A stretch of DNA of 64,000 nucleotides from Bufo bufo. Taxonomy: Eukaryota > Chordata > Amphibia > Anura > Bufonidae. Positions 32,475 to 43,264 of the stretch are shown here, one piece after another. Within the stretch, counting starts at the first letter, position 1; the number at the start of each line of letters is the position of its first letter. The stretch spans positions 341,651,010-341,715,009 of the forward strand of contig NC_053392.1 in assembly GCF_905171765.1 (NCBI RefSeq), read 5' to 3'. The position numbers and the translations under genes are program-made. The notes under the pieces are model-generated. The model saw nothing but the letters and a program-made list of their open reading frames with translations. It was not told the DNA's origin and did not search any database.

Positions 32475-32562
32475 AAGCATCACAGGCAGAGGATCAGCTG
32501 GACAGCCAGGCAACTGGTATTGTTTAGAAAACATGTCAGCCTCCAAATCCCCCTAACTTCAG
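32475..32562. mobile_element. Fragment of the adjacent MITE family
   Basis: The motif gaggatcagctggacagcca followed by ggcaactggtattg is repeated in the complete MITE just downstream (about 32792-32825). This is a truncated copy or a rearranged end. Confidence 0.5.
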
Positions 32563-32571
32563 GTGCTTTAA

Positions 32572-32870
32572 AGGACAACTGAAGTGAGAAGTATATGGAT
32601 GCTGCCATGTTTTTCCTTTTTTAAACAATACCAGTTGCCTGGCAGCCCTGCTTGTCTATTTGGCACCAGTAGTGTATGAATCACACCAGAAACAAGCATG
32701 CAGGTAATCTTATCTGATTTGACAAAAATGTCCGATAAACACCAGATCTGCTGCATGCTTGTTCAGGGCCTATGGCTAATGTTTTCGAGGAAGAGGATCA
32801 GCTGGACAGCCAGGCAACTGTTATTGATCAAGTAATGGCAGCCTCCATATACCTGTCATTTCAGTTGTCC
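32572..32870. mobile_element. T2/Kolobok-like MITE, ~299 bp
   Basis: The terminal inverted repeats (aggacaactgaagtg; inverse catttcagttgtcct) are flanked by TTAA (32568-32571 and 32871-32874), giving the TTAAAGG ends of T2/Kolobok MITEs known from frogs. There is no coding capacity. Confidence 0.75.
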
Positions 32871-32874
32871 TTAA

Positions 32875-33237
32875 AGGGAACTTGTCACCTGGCTTTTGGG
32901 TATAGAGCTGAGGACATGAGTTGCTAGATGGCCGCTAGCACATCCGCAATATCCAGTCCTCATAGCTCTGTATGCTTTTATTGTGTAAAAAAAATGATTT
33001 GATACATATGCAAATTAACCAGAGATGAGTCCTGTCCGTGAGATGAGTCCTGTCCGTGAGATGAGTCCTGTACAGGACTCATCTCAGGTTAATATAATTT
33101 GCATATGTATCAAATCGTTTTTTTGACACAATAAAAGCACACAGAGCTATGGGGACTGGATATTGCAGATGTGCTAGCGGCCATTTAGCAACCCATGTCC
33201 TCAGCTCTATGCACAAAATCCTGGTGACAGGTTCCCT
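32875..33237. mobile_element. Palindromic T2/Kolobok-like MITE, 363 bp
   Basis: The ends agggaacttgtcacctgg and ctggtgacaggttccct are flanked by TTAA (32871-32874 and 33238-33241). Almost the whole element folds back on itself. At the centre, gagatgagtcctgtccgt occurs in tandem next to its inverse aggactcatctc. It shares its left TTAA with the preceding MITE, so the two elements stand back to back. Confidence 0.8.
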
Positions 33238-33453
33238 TTAAGGTTACTTTCTTTCTGTGTTGACGAAAAGTTTGTTAAAAAAGTAAGGACTCTTTATTTT
33301 TTCATATTAAAATAATATTGAGTTTGGATCAGTTTGTTTCTTACACCGTTCACACAATTCTTATGTAAAGGATTCGTAGGATTCGAGATTCGAAAGATTC
33401 GAGAACCTTTTCAGATTCGGATTTGAAAAAAATTGGATTCGTCCCACCTCTAC

Positions 33454-33613
33454 TATCAGGTAAAACCACTTTTGGCTCAGGTGTACCTTGGTTTCCCGTA
33501 GCAACGGTGGAACCCAAGGATTGCTGCTGCTGCTGCAGCACTGTTGCTTTTAGTCCTGCCACTTCAAGGGATAACCCCTGTAATTGTTTAGCCAAAACCG
33601 TAACCGGATCCAT
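33454..33613 (-). pseudogene. Gypsy-A Gag N terminus
   Basis: ATG at 33613 starts MDPVTVLAKQLQGLSLEVAG and runs through a Gln-rich stretch (TVLQQQQQSLGSTVATGNQG) to the hAT-2 insertion. Joining it to 14228 restores the Gag frame (…VVLPD then RFSGGRDQF). A coiled-coil-like start followed by Q/P-rich sequence is usual for Gag of this group. Confidence 0.85.
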
Positions 33614-33701
33614 AGTGGAACAGAAAAATACAAAGCAAAACAGCAAGCAAAAAAACAGAAACGTCACATTTTTTTTTTTTTTTTAAAAAGGCCAGATATA
33701 C

Positions 33702-34346
33702 TGTCACGATCGCTATCCCAGCAGCAGTCGTGTCGCACCAGACGGAGGGGAAGGGGGACCCTTATCTACGGATGGGAAATAGAATGGCCACCCCTGACTA
33801 ACCCTAAGCTGGCACCTGTCTGCCCAGATACCCTAGACGGGGTGTGAACCCGTGCGGCGAGCAGGATGCCTAAACCCTCACTCACCCTAACAAGACTATT
33901 GGGTGGGAGCACTAGTCACCATCACTCACGTCTAGGAGAACAACAGGGGAAGACAGCAACAAACAAACAAACTATCTACAGCAGAGATAGACTTATCCAG
34001 TCACGTGCAGAGAAGGCAATCCCAAACACGACAGTCCACGCCGGGCAAGAGCTCCACAGCAACACCGTCAAACAATCTCCTTCAAAGGTCAGAATAGCAC
34101 TGGAAGTAAGGACTATATCTGGCAATGACTGCAAGTGAAACTGAAACTAATATAGTAGCTGGGAGTGGCAGACAGGACTCACCTGAGAAGGATGCCTACA
34201 AACTCCCAGTCAGGACAAAAAGTTTCACAAGGCAAAACCCGGATGACATACCCTGAACCACGGAGCAAACTCACAAGCTATCGCGAGTAGCAAGTCGCTG
34301 CAACCTTCTCCTCCCAGACCTGTCTGGATCAGTCACAGTCGTGACA
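33702..34346 (-). repeat. Gypsy-A 5' LTR
   Basis: The 645-bp LTR begins tgtcacgatcgc and ends cacagtcgtgaca on the plus strand. It pairs with 9557-10213. A T-rich stretch (33668-33684) lies between it and gag. I could not match the adjacent primer-binding site to a tRNA. Confidence 0.92.
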
Positions 34347-34660
34347 GAGCATTCCTCATGACTGAGGGCCCTCGTCTGTGTGGTAACGACTGGGTTTTTC
34401 AACAGGACAATGCTACAGTACACAATGCCCACAGGACAAGGGACTTCTTCCAGGAGAATAACATCACTCTTTTGGCCCATCCTGCGTGTTCCCCTGATCT
34501 AAATCCAATTGAGAACCTTTGGGGATGGATGGCAAGGGAAGTGTACAAAAATTGACAACAGTTCCAGACAGTAGATGGCCTTTGTGCGGCCGTCTTCACC
34601 ACTTGGAGAAATGTTCCCACTCACCTCATGGAAACTCTTGCATCAAGCATGCCGAAATGA
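34347..34660 (+). pseudogene. Tc1-like element B transposase, C-terminal part
   Basis: This part continues the frame interrupted at 9556. It shows WVFQQDNATVHNAH (second catalytic Asp) and [20 protein letters not shown] (catalytic Glu, 34 residues apart). An in-frame TGA follows EVYKN near 34550. The remaining C terminus (QFQTVDGLCAAVFTTWRNVP) is readable to 34660. Confidence 0.9.
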
Positions 34661-35091
34661 TTTTTTGAAGTGATAAACAATAACGGCGGAGCTACTCATT
34701 ACTGAGTTCATGTTTGGAAGTTAGATTTCTGTTTTGGGGGGGTTTAGTTTTTTTTTGGAGGTGTGGTCCTAAAATTTTGATCAGCTGAAAAACAGCCTGT
34801 TTCAGTTTATTCGTTGTTTTCATTAAATTGAATGCTCAAATTTTTTTTTGTCTCACTCCCATTTCTTCTTGTTGCATGTTGAAGCTCTACTTGGAACCTT
34901 GTTAGGATCCAGCCATGCTAAATATGATTTTTTTGCCATTTTTCAAGTGGTCTTAAACTTTTGATCAGGACTGTATTAGTAGGACAAAAAAAGGGGCTTA
35001 GTAGCCATTGTGTGGTGAAGTGAGAAAACTACAGACTTTTTTGGGGTGTTTTAATTTCCTATTTATTTATTTATTTATTTGATCTAACAGT

Positions 35092-38000
35092 ATGTCAGAC
35101 AGAGAAGTGCCAGGCCCTGCACAGGGGAGTGGCAGAGGCCTAAATGTTTCTGGCGCAGGCACGCGTTGCAGCAGAGTAAGGGGGCATGGCATCATTAGTC
35201 ACAGCGAGAGATCTGAGCTCCCAGTGTCATCTAGTGGTCGTGTCTTGACCAGCAACCCAGGGGTTCTTGAATGGTTGACTCAGTCATCCACTTTGTCCCA
35301 AGTGACATCAGACACCCCCAGCCAAGAGTCAGTGGGTTTGTCAGACACAAACCTTAGTTGGCATGGCCTGGGAGCAGGCCCAGTGCCCTCACCTGTCCTC
35401 AACCTGCCTCTCTCCTTTTTTGTTCCCTTAGCCAGACAAGTATTATATGCTGTCGGCTGAGCTCCACTATACAGCGAGGACGAGCTACTAGAGGACAGTC
35501 AGCAGCTACTGGACAGCCAAGATGTGGAGGAGACATCTGCCGTTTCCTCTGGTAGGCGGGCAAATAGTGATGAGGAGAGTGGCATGGGAGCTGGTGTTGC
35601 AAGCTGTCAGGCTCCTGACCCAGAGACCATTGAGGAGGACATCAGTGATGAGCATCAGTAATAATGATTATGTTGCTGATAGCACTTGGGATCCGAGTGA
35701 ATTAGGGGCTTCATCATCATCGGCAGAAAAGGGTGGCAGCTTGCCCTTGATGCAGCAGTGGAGCCAGCAAGTCGCTAGCGCAGCCGGGAGTCAGCAGGAT
35801 GGCAGCAGTGGGAGGTCGGGAGCCAAACGTGCCAGGGGTAGACCACCCGCTTTGCAGGAGCCTACCTGCCTGGAAAATAGGGGTGCAGGGGTTCACGAAA
35901 GCAGAGTTGTAAGCAGTCCGTCAGTGCAGAGTGTTGGAGTAAAATTACCTACTCGGCTTTGTGGCAGTTTATTGTTAAGCCGACGGAGGAGGTGAACATG
36001 GCCATTTGTACAATCTGTGGGCAGAAGGTGAAGCGTGGCCAGGGTGCCAATGTTGGCACCACGGCCCTGGGTCAACATATGCAGCATCACCATAAAGTGG
36101 CCTGGTTGAACTGTGGCTCCGATGTGGTGGTCCAGCCTGCTGCAGCAACTGCTGCATCACCCAGTGGCACACACTCGATTTCAGGCAGTCAAAGCTTCAC
36201 CACCTCAGACGAAGGGAGCTGTCTGTCCTTCCCATCATTTGCTGGTCCTAATGCTCCTTCTCCTACTCCTCATCAGTCATTCTGTCAGCAATCGATCACC
36301 AAGAGTATGCGTGCGCTCATCTAGTGGCGCAGAAGCTGAATGCGCCCCTTGCCAAGCTGCTGGTGCTGCAGTACCTCTCTTTCCAAGTAGTGGACTCTGT
36401 ACCTTTCAGAGAACTGATGGCTTGTGCCGAGGTGGAGAGTCCCAAGCCTTAATTTCTTTGCCAAAAAGGCAGTACCAGCCCTGCACATTAATGTAGAACA
36501 GAAGGTGGGCCAGTCCTTGAGCCTGTCGGTGTCTGCCAAAGTGCACGGCAGCGCCGATGTGTGGAGCTTTAACTACGGTCACTGACAATACATGTCCTTT
36601 ATGGCCCACTTGGTGAATGCGGTTCCTGCACAGCCACTCAAGCAACTTGGCCAGGTCACGCCGCTTCTGCATCCATGTTCTCACGCCGTTGGTCCTGCCA
36701 TAATGTCCGCCTTTGCCTCCTCATCTTCCACCATATCCTCAGCCTCCACTGCAGGGACAATTTACAGTGCCCCTCCAGCATACCACATGTGCAGGGCATG
36801 GCGGTGTCATGCTTTTCTGCACCTCGTTTGCTTGGGTGAACGGAGTCACAAAGGGGAGGAACTGTTCCATGTCCTTCATCAAGAAATCGAATCCTGGATT
36901 TCTCCGTGACAACTCAAAATCAGAACCATGATGACCGACAACGGGAAGAACATGATGTCGGCACTGCGTCAAGGAGGGCTGAGCCATGCTCCCTGCATGG
37001 CACACGTTTTCAATCTGGTTGTCAAGCGATTCCTGAAGTCTTCCACCCATCTGCAAGACATCCATCCTAAAAATGGCCAGGAAACTTTGCATGCACTTCA
37101 GCCACTCATACACTGCTAAGCATACCCTCCTTGAGCTGCAGAGGCAGCCCCTAACATAGGCTGATATGCGACATTTCCACCCTCCATATGTTAGACCAAC
37201 TATACAAACAGAGAAAGGCCATAAACGATTTCTTGATGATCTAAGCAGACAGGAGTACGCCCCTGTGTGACTTCGATGTCAGCCAGTGGCAGCTCATGCG
37301 TGACACCTGCCGTTTGATCAGGCACTTTGAGGAGGCCATGTTATTTGTCAGTCGCCAGGACTACGGGATGAACAATGTCATTCCACTGCTTCATGTCCTG
37401 GAACGGATGCTGGAAAATCTGGCTGGTCAGGGGACTGGAGACGTGGCGCCTGGATCTCACGGCCACATGAGTCCTGTGGGGGCTGAACTGAAGGAGGAGG
37501 AAGACATTGGAGCACAAGCTTTGTGTAGCGAAATCAGTGTTTTTTCTACACAGGTGACAGGAGAGGAGGAGTAGGATCAGCCAGAGGAGCTACAGGGCAA
37601 TGAGGAAGACGAGGCAGAGGACCCATACACACCGTGGCAGTATGCAGTGGAGATGGATGCAGGGCGTCCCTCTGAGTCACTTGCACAAATAGCCCGATGC
37701 ATGCTCACTTGCTTGCATAGTGACAGCTGAATTGTCACCATTCGGCAGAGGGATGACTTCTGGCTCTCCACTTTGTTAGACCCTCACTACTGGTCCAAAA
37801 TGGGGGCCTTTTTTACACCCGCTGAGAGGGAGGACAAACTGAACTACTATAGAGACAATCGATGTTGTCAGTTGGCCTCTGCCCATCATCCATCCTCTCG
37901 CAGGGCCCTCTACGCTCACGTTCCTCTGCCATGGCTGCTGTGACAGGGTAGGAGCAGTTCCAGCTCCATCAGCAGCAACTTGTCTAGAGTTGCGACGCTG

Positions 38001-38343
38001 ATGAGCAGCTTTCTTCACCCGCTAGACCTGGAGCAGGACCTAAACCAGCAGGTGGTGGCATACTTGTACAGCACCCTGACACCCCACATTGAAGATCCGT
38101 TGGCTTACTGGGCAGCCAGACTGGATTTTTGACCACAACTGCCCGAGTTTGCCCTGGAAAAGCTTTCCTGCCAGGCCAGTAGTGTTGCATCAGACCAGGT
38201 CTTTCGTGCGGCAGGGGCCATAGTTACCCCAAGAAGAACTCGCCTGTTTACTCAAAATGTGGAGAGACTGACCTTTGTCAAGATGAATCAGGCGTGGATC
38301 AGCCAGGATTTCCAACCACCAATGCCTGATGCATCAGACTAGA
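35092..38343 (+). pseudogene. hAT-1 BED-finger transposase, heavily decayed
   Basis: Fragments in shifting plus-strand frames follow the domain order of the 1141-aa transposase at 51519-54944. The N-terminal region (MSDREVPGPAQGSGRGLNVS, EWLTQSSTLSQVTSDTPSQE) is at 35092-35465. A BED finger (MAICTICGQKVKRGQGANVG then QHMQHHH) is at 36000-36110. The catalytic TDNGKNMMSALRQGGLSHAP and CMAHVFNLVVKRF are at 36930-37040. A helical part (LMRDTCRLIRHFEEAM) is at 37290-37345. The C-terminal dimerisation domain (SSVASDQVFRAAGAIVTPRR, VERLTFVKMNQAWIS) is at 38150-38343. Many stops and frameshifts rule out function. Confidence 0.88.
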
Positions 38344-39513
38344 TCATCAATGGTGCCATACCAACACTTTGATAAAAGAGACCGGTTTCTTCTGGCTACC
38401 TGCTACTATTCTGATGCTGCCACCCGCCTGATGCCACACATCTGATGCTAAATGCTCCTTCTTTCACCCACCATCTTCAGCTGGTACTGGTATTGCCACC
38501 CACCTCCCCACTCTGTCACTTGATCACTCTTATTATCACACATAACATGAGAGAAATTCCTGTCTGGAGGGGTCTTGAACTTTATCTGACAGACATTCTC
38601 CCCAGTAAAGTGAGTGCTACATATGTTCCTGTTTCTTTTTCAACCGATATATGAACTTCTCTACAGAGGTTGTATTCTAATTATAAGCAAGCATTACTCT
38701 TATTATCCACCACACACTACAGTGGGTATGCTTATCTTGGTTGAGGAGTAGCGCCTTTGGGCCTCCTCTTGCTGCTTCCACCTCACCACTATGTCATAGG
38801 TCCACTCTGTGGACTTCTCATGCTGTTCCCACCCTCCCACTTCACGACTGGGCCACTATTTTGCCTTTCGGCCTGGCTGACATCATCATTTATTTCCCCC
38901 TTCTTCTGATCTGTCAGAAGGAAGGAAAAATGAGAGGCACAACGGATCCTGTCTATTTAACAGCTGTAAGGCCTGCATGACATGGTCCCTATTTTGCATC
39001 AGAATTGGCTTATGATTTGTTAGCCAAAAGCAGGAGTGGGTACAAAAACACAGAAGACATGCAAATATTCAATTCACGTGTCATCTCTGTTTTGGATCCA
39101 CTCCTGTTTTTTTGGCTTTAGCAATACTGATGGATTACTGACCAAATGCTGACCGAGTGAAGGTGGCTGCCCCACAGACAGGATCCGTTTTTTGGAGGTT
39201 ATTGTTCTGATCAGAGGAAGGGCAAAATAATTAGTGATTTCAACACAAACTTACTGCTGCCACCCTCTCCACTCTGTTGGGGGGGGGGGGGGGAGGCTTT
39301 ACTTGTATAAGCATTTAATAGAACAGGTTCTGTAGACATCTATGTGGAATCAGCTGCCGATGGTGTAAAAGGGGTGCGCTTCTTCTTGATGTTAACATTG
39401 ACCTGTAACGCTGAGTTTACACTTGAGTTATTTGGTCAGGTTTGGTCCCGTAACTGCCCAAATAAGTGAAGTGTGCAGTGATTCTAAGAGCGACGCCTGT
39501 CATCTGCATGTCA
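38344..39513. other. hAT-1 3' region, non-coding
   Basis: This follows the transposase remnant. It has short CT-rich stretches, a G-run at 39281-39293 and no recognisable gene or array. Confidence 0.5.
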
Positions 39514-39521
39514 TACAGACT

Positions 39522-40950
39522 CAGGGCCGCCATCAGGGGGTAAAGCCGATACCCCAGTAAGGGGCCCAGACCCAGGGGGGGCCCGGCCGGTCCCGAGCCT
39601 TTTTATTTATTTTTTGTGTCAGTGTGTTAACTTTAAATCAGCGCTCATATTTTTACTATCTTACACTGACTCAGCTCCGGTAACAGGCAGTGCGGGCGGT
39701 GCTCACTCACTGACTGCACGCACCTGCTTCTCCCACTAGGCAGCGCAGGCGCGTGACGTCAGTGAGTGAGCGCTGCCGCCCGCACTGTCTGTTACTGGAG
39801 GGAGCTGAATGTAAGGTAGTAAAGAGATGAGCGCTGATTTAAAGTTACTGTCTGCAGGATGCAGATTACAGTTTATAAATGTATATTACTGTGAGCGGCG
39901 GGGAGGGGGATCTATGGATGGTGGCACTGTTATAGGGAGGGGGATCCGTAGATGACACTGTTATGGGGATCTAGACTGTGGATGGCACTGTTATGGGGGG
40001 GTCTGTGGATGATACTTATGGGGGAGATCTGTGGATGACACTTATGGGGGGACCTGTGGATGACACTGTTATGGAGGGGGATCTGTGGATGACACATAGC
40101 ATAAGATGCTATATACGGTATTTGTCATCCACAGATCCCCCTCCATAACAGTGTCATCCACAGATCCCCCTCCATAACAGTGTCATCCACAGATCCCGTC
40201 ATCCACAGATCCCCCTCCATAACAGTGTCATCCACAGATCCCCCTCCATAACAGTGTCATCCACAGATCACCCTCCAAACCAGTGTCATCCACAGATCCC
40301 CCTCCATAACAGTGTCATACACAGATCCACCTCCATAACAGTGTCATCCACAGATCCCCCCATAAGTGTCATCCACAGATCCCCCCCATAACAGTGTCAT
40401 CCACAGATCCCCATAACAGTGTCATCCACAGATCCACCATAACAGTGTGTCATCCACAGATCCACCATAACAGTGTGTCATCCACAGATCCACCATAACA
40501 GTGTGTCATCCACAGATCCACCATAACAGTGTGTCATCCACAGATCCCCCATAACAGTGCCATCCACAGATCCCCTATAACAGTGCCATCCACAGATCCC
40601 CCCATAACAGTGACTGGAGCAGACCTGCTGATAAACACACCTAGGCCACCACCAGTCAAGGTAAAAACTTACAGTTGTCAATAATGTAGTGTAGGGGGCC
40701 ATGTAATGTTTTGAGGCCAAAATGGCACAGATGACCACCAAGAATATCTAGAATATCTAAAATTAGCTGGTCAAGTAAAATGTTGCATGAAACAATCATT
40801 AAATAGGTGGCCGACAAAAAGGGGCGGGTTAAAGGGTGTGGTCAATGGGCTGAGTCAAGGGGGGCGGCAAAATTAGCTTTCGCCTAGGGGCAGGGGGGGC
40901 CCAGGACTTGAGCTGTGTTAGGGGCTCTAAAATTTCTGATGGCAGCCCTG
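39522..40950. mobile_element. hAT-4, 1.4-kb non-autonomous hAT in hAT-1
   Basis: The ends cagggccgccatcag and ctgatggcagccctg are inverted repeats, flanked by perfect 8-bp duplications tacagact (39514-39521 and 40951-40958). The interior is a ~200-bp GC-rich pseudo-palindrome (39650-39840) and a minisatellite in both orientations. No transposase is present. Confidence 0.9.
39915..40615. repeat. ~25-bp minisatellite in two orientations
   Basis: The unit gatctgtggatgacactgtt (with atggggg) runs forward at 39915-40100. From about 40125 its reverse complement, aacagtgtcatccacagatc, runs about twenty times to 40615. The junction near 40100-40130 is the centre of symmetry. Confidence 0.92.
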
Positions 40951-41148
40951 TACAGACTCACAGTATTATTTCACTACCACAGCAGACTCCCTATGCGTGT
41001 TACTGCAAGGCAAAGTGTTTTACACCACTATAAAGGCTCTCTGCAGTCAGGAAATAGCATTTTTTTACGCGATTTGATGCAAATAAAAAATAAATAAAAA
41101 AATTGGCGAACCGGACGAATCAATTTTTTTTTTAATCGCTCATCTCTA

Positions 41149-41577
41149 CTAATGATGTAATTTCCTGTTTCTTTATGTAAATTCTGGTGTGTGCCACTCT
41201 TCTGGGTCAGCCTGAAGAAGCCAATGAAGCGTTGGTGAAATGTGTAGCTAAACTAATACCCGATCACTTTGTTTATGTCTAGTTTTATGCTAAAATTAAG
41301 GGCTCATTCAGACGGCCGTATGCTGTCCGCAAAAAAACGGATCTGCAAAAAAACGGATAGCATTCAGTATTTTTGCGGACCCATAGACTTCAATGGGGCC
41401 ATGTCCTGATTTTCACGGACAAGTATAGGACATGTTTCATTTTTTTTGCGGATCCGCAAAAAAACGGATAGCATTCAGTATTTTTGCGGACAGCATACGG
41501 CCGTCTGAATGAGCCCTAAGTGTGGTTAAATCTTAGTGCCCCGGTAGTACTGCCAGTTTTTCCCCTAAACTCACCTC
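41149..41577 (+). repeat. Right terminal inverted repeat arm of the Penelope-like host
   Basis: This resumes the host after hAT-1 and is the reverse complement of 2813-3040. It carries the hairpin motif at 41210-41250 and is interrupted by the 217-bp MITE at 41300-41516. It ends near tcccctaaactcacctc. Confidence 0.78.
41300..41516. mobile_element. 217-bp palindromic MITE
   Basis: The ends gggctcattcagacggccgt and acggccgtctgaatgagccc are exact inverse copies. TTAA (41296-41299) flanks the left; the right has TAA, and the host arm at 2813-3040 shows the site without the insertion. TTAA suggests Kolobok or piggyBac mobilisation. An internal cggatagcattcagtatttt is repeated. Confidence 0.8.
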
Positions 41578-41583
41578 TTTTCC

Positions 41584-41935
41584 ATGTGTGTGTCTGTCCC
41601 TGTGTGTGTGTGTCACTCCCTGTGTGTGTGTGTATGTGTCTGTCCCTGTGTGTGTCTGTCCCTGTGTGTGTCTGTCCCTGTGTGTTTGTCTGTCCCTGTG
41701 TGTGTTTGTCTGTCCCTGTGTGTGTTTGTCTGTCCCTGTGTGTATGTGTCTGTCCCTGTGTGTATGTGTCTCTCCCTGTGCGTATTTGACCATTCCTGTG
41801 TGTGTCTACCCCTGTGTGTATATGTCTCTTCCTGTGTATGTTTCTGTCTCTGTGCGTATTTGACCATCCCTGTGTGTTTCTGTCCCTGTGTGTGTGTCCC
41901 TGTGTGTGTGTGTCCCTGTGTGTGTATGTCACCAT
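41584..41935. repeat. TG-rich satellite (tgtccctgtgtgtgt)n
   Basis: About twenty units of 14-20 bp (gtctgtccctgtgtgtgtt and variants) are present. All long frames on both strands here, such as CVCLSVPV-type or HRDRQTHTG-type, are low-complexity artefacts. Confidence 0.95.
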
Positions 41936-42078
41936 CACCATGCCCACAGTGTTCCTATGTCTTGACGCATCTGCATCAGTACGTTCTGTTTGGGGCAATA
42001 AGAAGAAGATGGAAGAGGAGACAGCGCCACCAGTATGGAGTCCGTTGGAGAGGGACAGGGAGGCACACTAAGGACGTA

Positions 42079-42430
42079 GGTAACACTACCACAGGATCTA
42101 CTCTAGTGTTATCTGTGGTTTTACATAGGACTGCAGGTAACACTACCACATTATCAGCACTAGTGTTATCTGTGGTTTTACATAGGACTGCAGGTAACAC
42201 TACCACATTATCAGCACTAGTGTTATCTGTGGTTTTACATAGGACTGCAGGTAACACTAACACATTATCAACACTAGTGTTATCTGTGGTTTTACATAGG
42301 GCTGCAGGTAACACTAGCACATTATCAACACTAGTGTTATCTGTGGTTTTACATAGGACTGCAGGTAACACTACTACATTTTCTGTAATCAGATATCCAT
42401 CACTGTGTTATCTGTGCTGCTACATAGGAC
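42079..42430. repeat. 57-bp tandem repeat, six units
   Basis: ggtaacactaccacattatc recurs at 42079, 42136, 42193 and onward, a period of 57 bp = 19 codons. That period is why frames stay open through it. The unit also contains tagtgttatctgtggtttta. Confidence 0.92.
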
Positions 42431-42580
42431 TGCATGGGGACATCTACTATAGTATCTTTACTCAGAGAGTTAACACTGTGTAAGGGGGGCCCACTGAGAC
42501 TTTATCGCCCAAGGGCCCACATAAACTTGAGGCCGGCCCTGGCTAGGAGAACACTATCAGTCTCTTTTTCAGAACATGTT
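42431..42580. other. Possible terminus of an unidentified element
   Basis: The string gaggccggccctg at 42530-42542 resembles a hAT-type end (inverse cagggccggcctc). It closes the block of TG-rich and 57-bp repeats. No matching left end was found, so this is only a suggestion. Confidence 0.3.
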
Positions 42581-43210
42581 TACCTGAGGTCCCTTTCCCA
42601 CATTCTCACGTATGTTGGGGTGGTTGGTGGAACAGGAGCACTGAGTGTTTTGTGGAAATAGGATATCAGTTTAATTGGGTGACAGGGACAGGAAAACAGA
42701 TTCTCTATCCAAGTAATTGGTCTGATAAGATCACCCTTCTGAATGATGGTTTGTACTAATGACTTGACTTTAACAATAGTATAAGAAAAGGATAAGGGTA
42801 ATGGAGCCCTAGTAGAGAAGTAAGATGTTCCGAGCAGGACTGTGTCTTGTGAGTCAAAAAGGTCTAAAATTGCCATTGTGCAATTGGAAATATGAGGGAG
42901 GAAACTCTCAAAGAGGGAAAGAGGGGTTTGATGGATTAGATTTCTAATGGAGGAGAGGAGAAGGAAATGGGATGGTGTAGGGGATCATTGCAGCCATTAC
43001 CAAGTTAGTGGCCCATAATCAGAGGGCTAGATATACAAGAAGGAGTAACAGTGGGGTTCCTAATGCTAATCCATGTGCTTTTGGGCGAGCAACGAAGGCA
43101 GTCTACAATCCAAGACAGGTAAATTGCCCTTCCATACAGCTTAGACTCTGGCATAGTTATACCACTCCAAGTGATTGGGGATGGTAACGTGTTAGTGGAC
43201 AATCACGCTT
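42580..43210 (-). pseudogene. Possible LINE ORF2 C-terminal fragment
   Basis: Two minus-strand frames (43202-43005 and 42876-42580) read like the distal part of an L1/Tx1-type ORF2: SKLYGRAIYL then SWIVDCLRCSPKSTWISIRN, and ending APVPPTTPTYVRMWERDLR. The resemblance is from general memory of this domain and lacks a diagnostic motif, so it may be something else. Confidence 0.3.
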
Positions 43211-43264
43211 TATGGCTCGACTAAATAAATGAAAATAATTTGGTCTTGGTCTATGCATTATTAA

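Larger units (their letters stand above)
14229..33453 (+). mobile_element. hAT-2 transposon inserted in Gypsy-A gag (split)
   Basis: The ends are tagagatgggac and gtcccacctcta, flanked by perfect 8-bp duplications ctatcagg (14221-14228 and 33454-33461). Its own sequence is 14229-14350, 19620-21240, 28812-29935, 30788-32568 and 33242-33453. It encodes a BED-finger hAT transposase in two pieces and contains many tandem repeats plus an inverted copy of its own 5' part (31926-32470). hAT-3, a piggyBac, a solo LTR and two TTAA MITEs are inserted in it. Subterminal gattcg motifs cluster at both ends. Confidence 0.9.
9557..34346 (-). mobile_element. Gypsy-A, Ty3/Gypsy chromodomain retrotransposon, split by hAT-2
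   Basis: The LTRs are at 33702-34346 (5') and 9557-10213 (3'). The 5-bp target duplication is gagca (9552-9556 and 34347-34351). Internal sequence is 10214-14228 plus 33462-33701. The order gag, protease, RT, RNase H, integrase, chromodomain is the Ty3/Gypsy (chromovirus) order. The insertion of hAT-2 in gag, a nonsense codon in gag and two substituted catalytic residues in pol show that this copy is dead. LTR divergence of roughly 2 percent by eye makes it clearly older than Gypsy-B. Confidence 0.93.
8635..34973 (+). mobile_element. Tc1/mariner-like element B, split by Gypsy-A
   Basis: The terminal inverted repeats read cagtcctgatcaaaagttta at the left and the inverse at 34950-34973. TA dinucleotides flank the element (8633-8634 and 34974-34975). 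Its own sequence is 8635-9556 plus 34347-34973, about 1.5 kb, which is the normal size. Gypsy-A inserted into the transposase gene with a 5-bp duplication (gagca). Joining the two halves restores a continuous Tc1 frame across the junction. Confidence 0.92.
7364..41148 (+). mobile_element. hAT-1 transposon (split by nested insertions)
   Basis: The element starts tagagatgagagaatcaaag and ends aatcgctcatctcta. Perfect 8-bp target-site duplications, ctaatgat, flank it at 7356-7363 and 41149-41156. Its own sequence is 7364-8634, 34976-39513 and 40959-41148. The rest is a Tc1-like element carrying further insertions (8635-34973) and a small hAT (39522-40950). It holds a promoter-like region with direct repeats and a badly decayed BED-finger hAT transposase on the plus strand (35092-38343). 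Confidence 0.9.

Noticed and set aside
41584..42483. Open frames of up to 299 codons, Cys/Val-rich or His/Thr/Asp-rich on opposite strands
   Set aside because: They read a TG/CA-rich satellite and a 57-bp repeat on both strands. The composition is dictated by the repeat.
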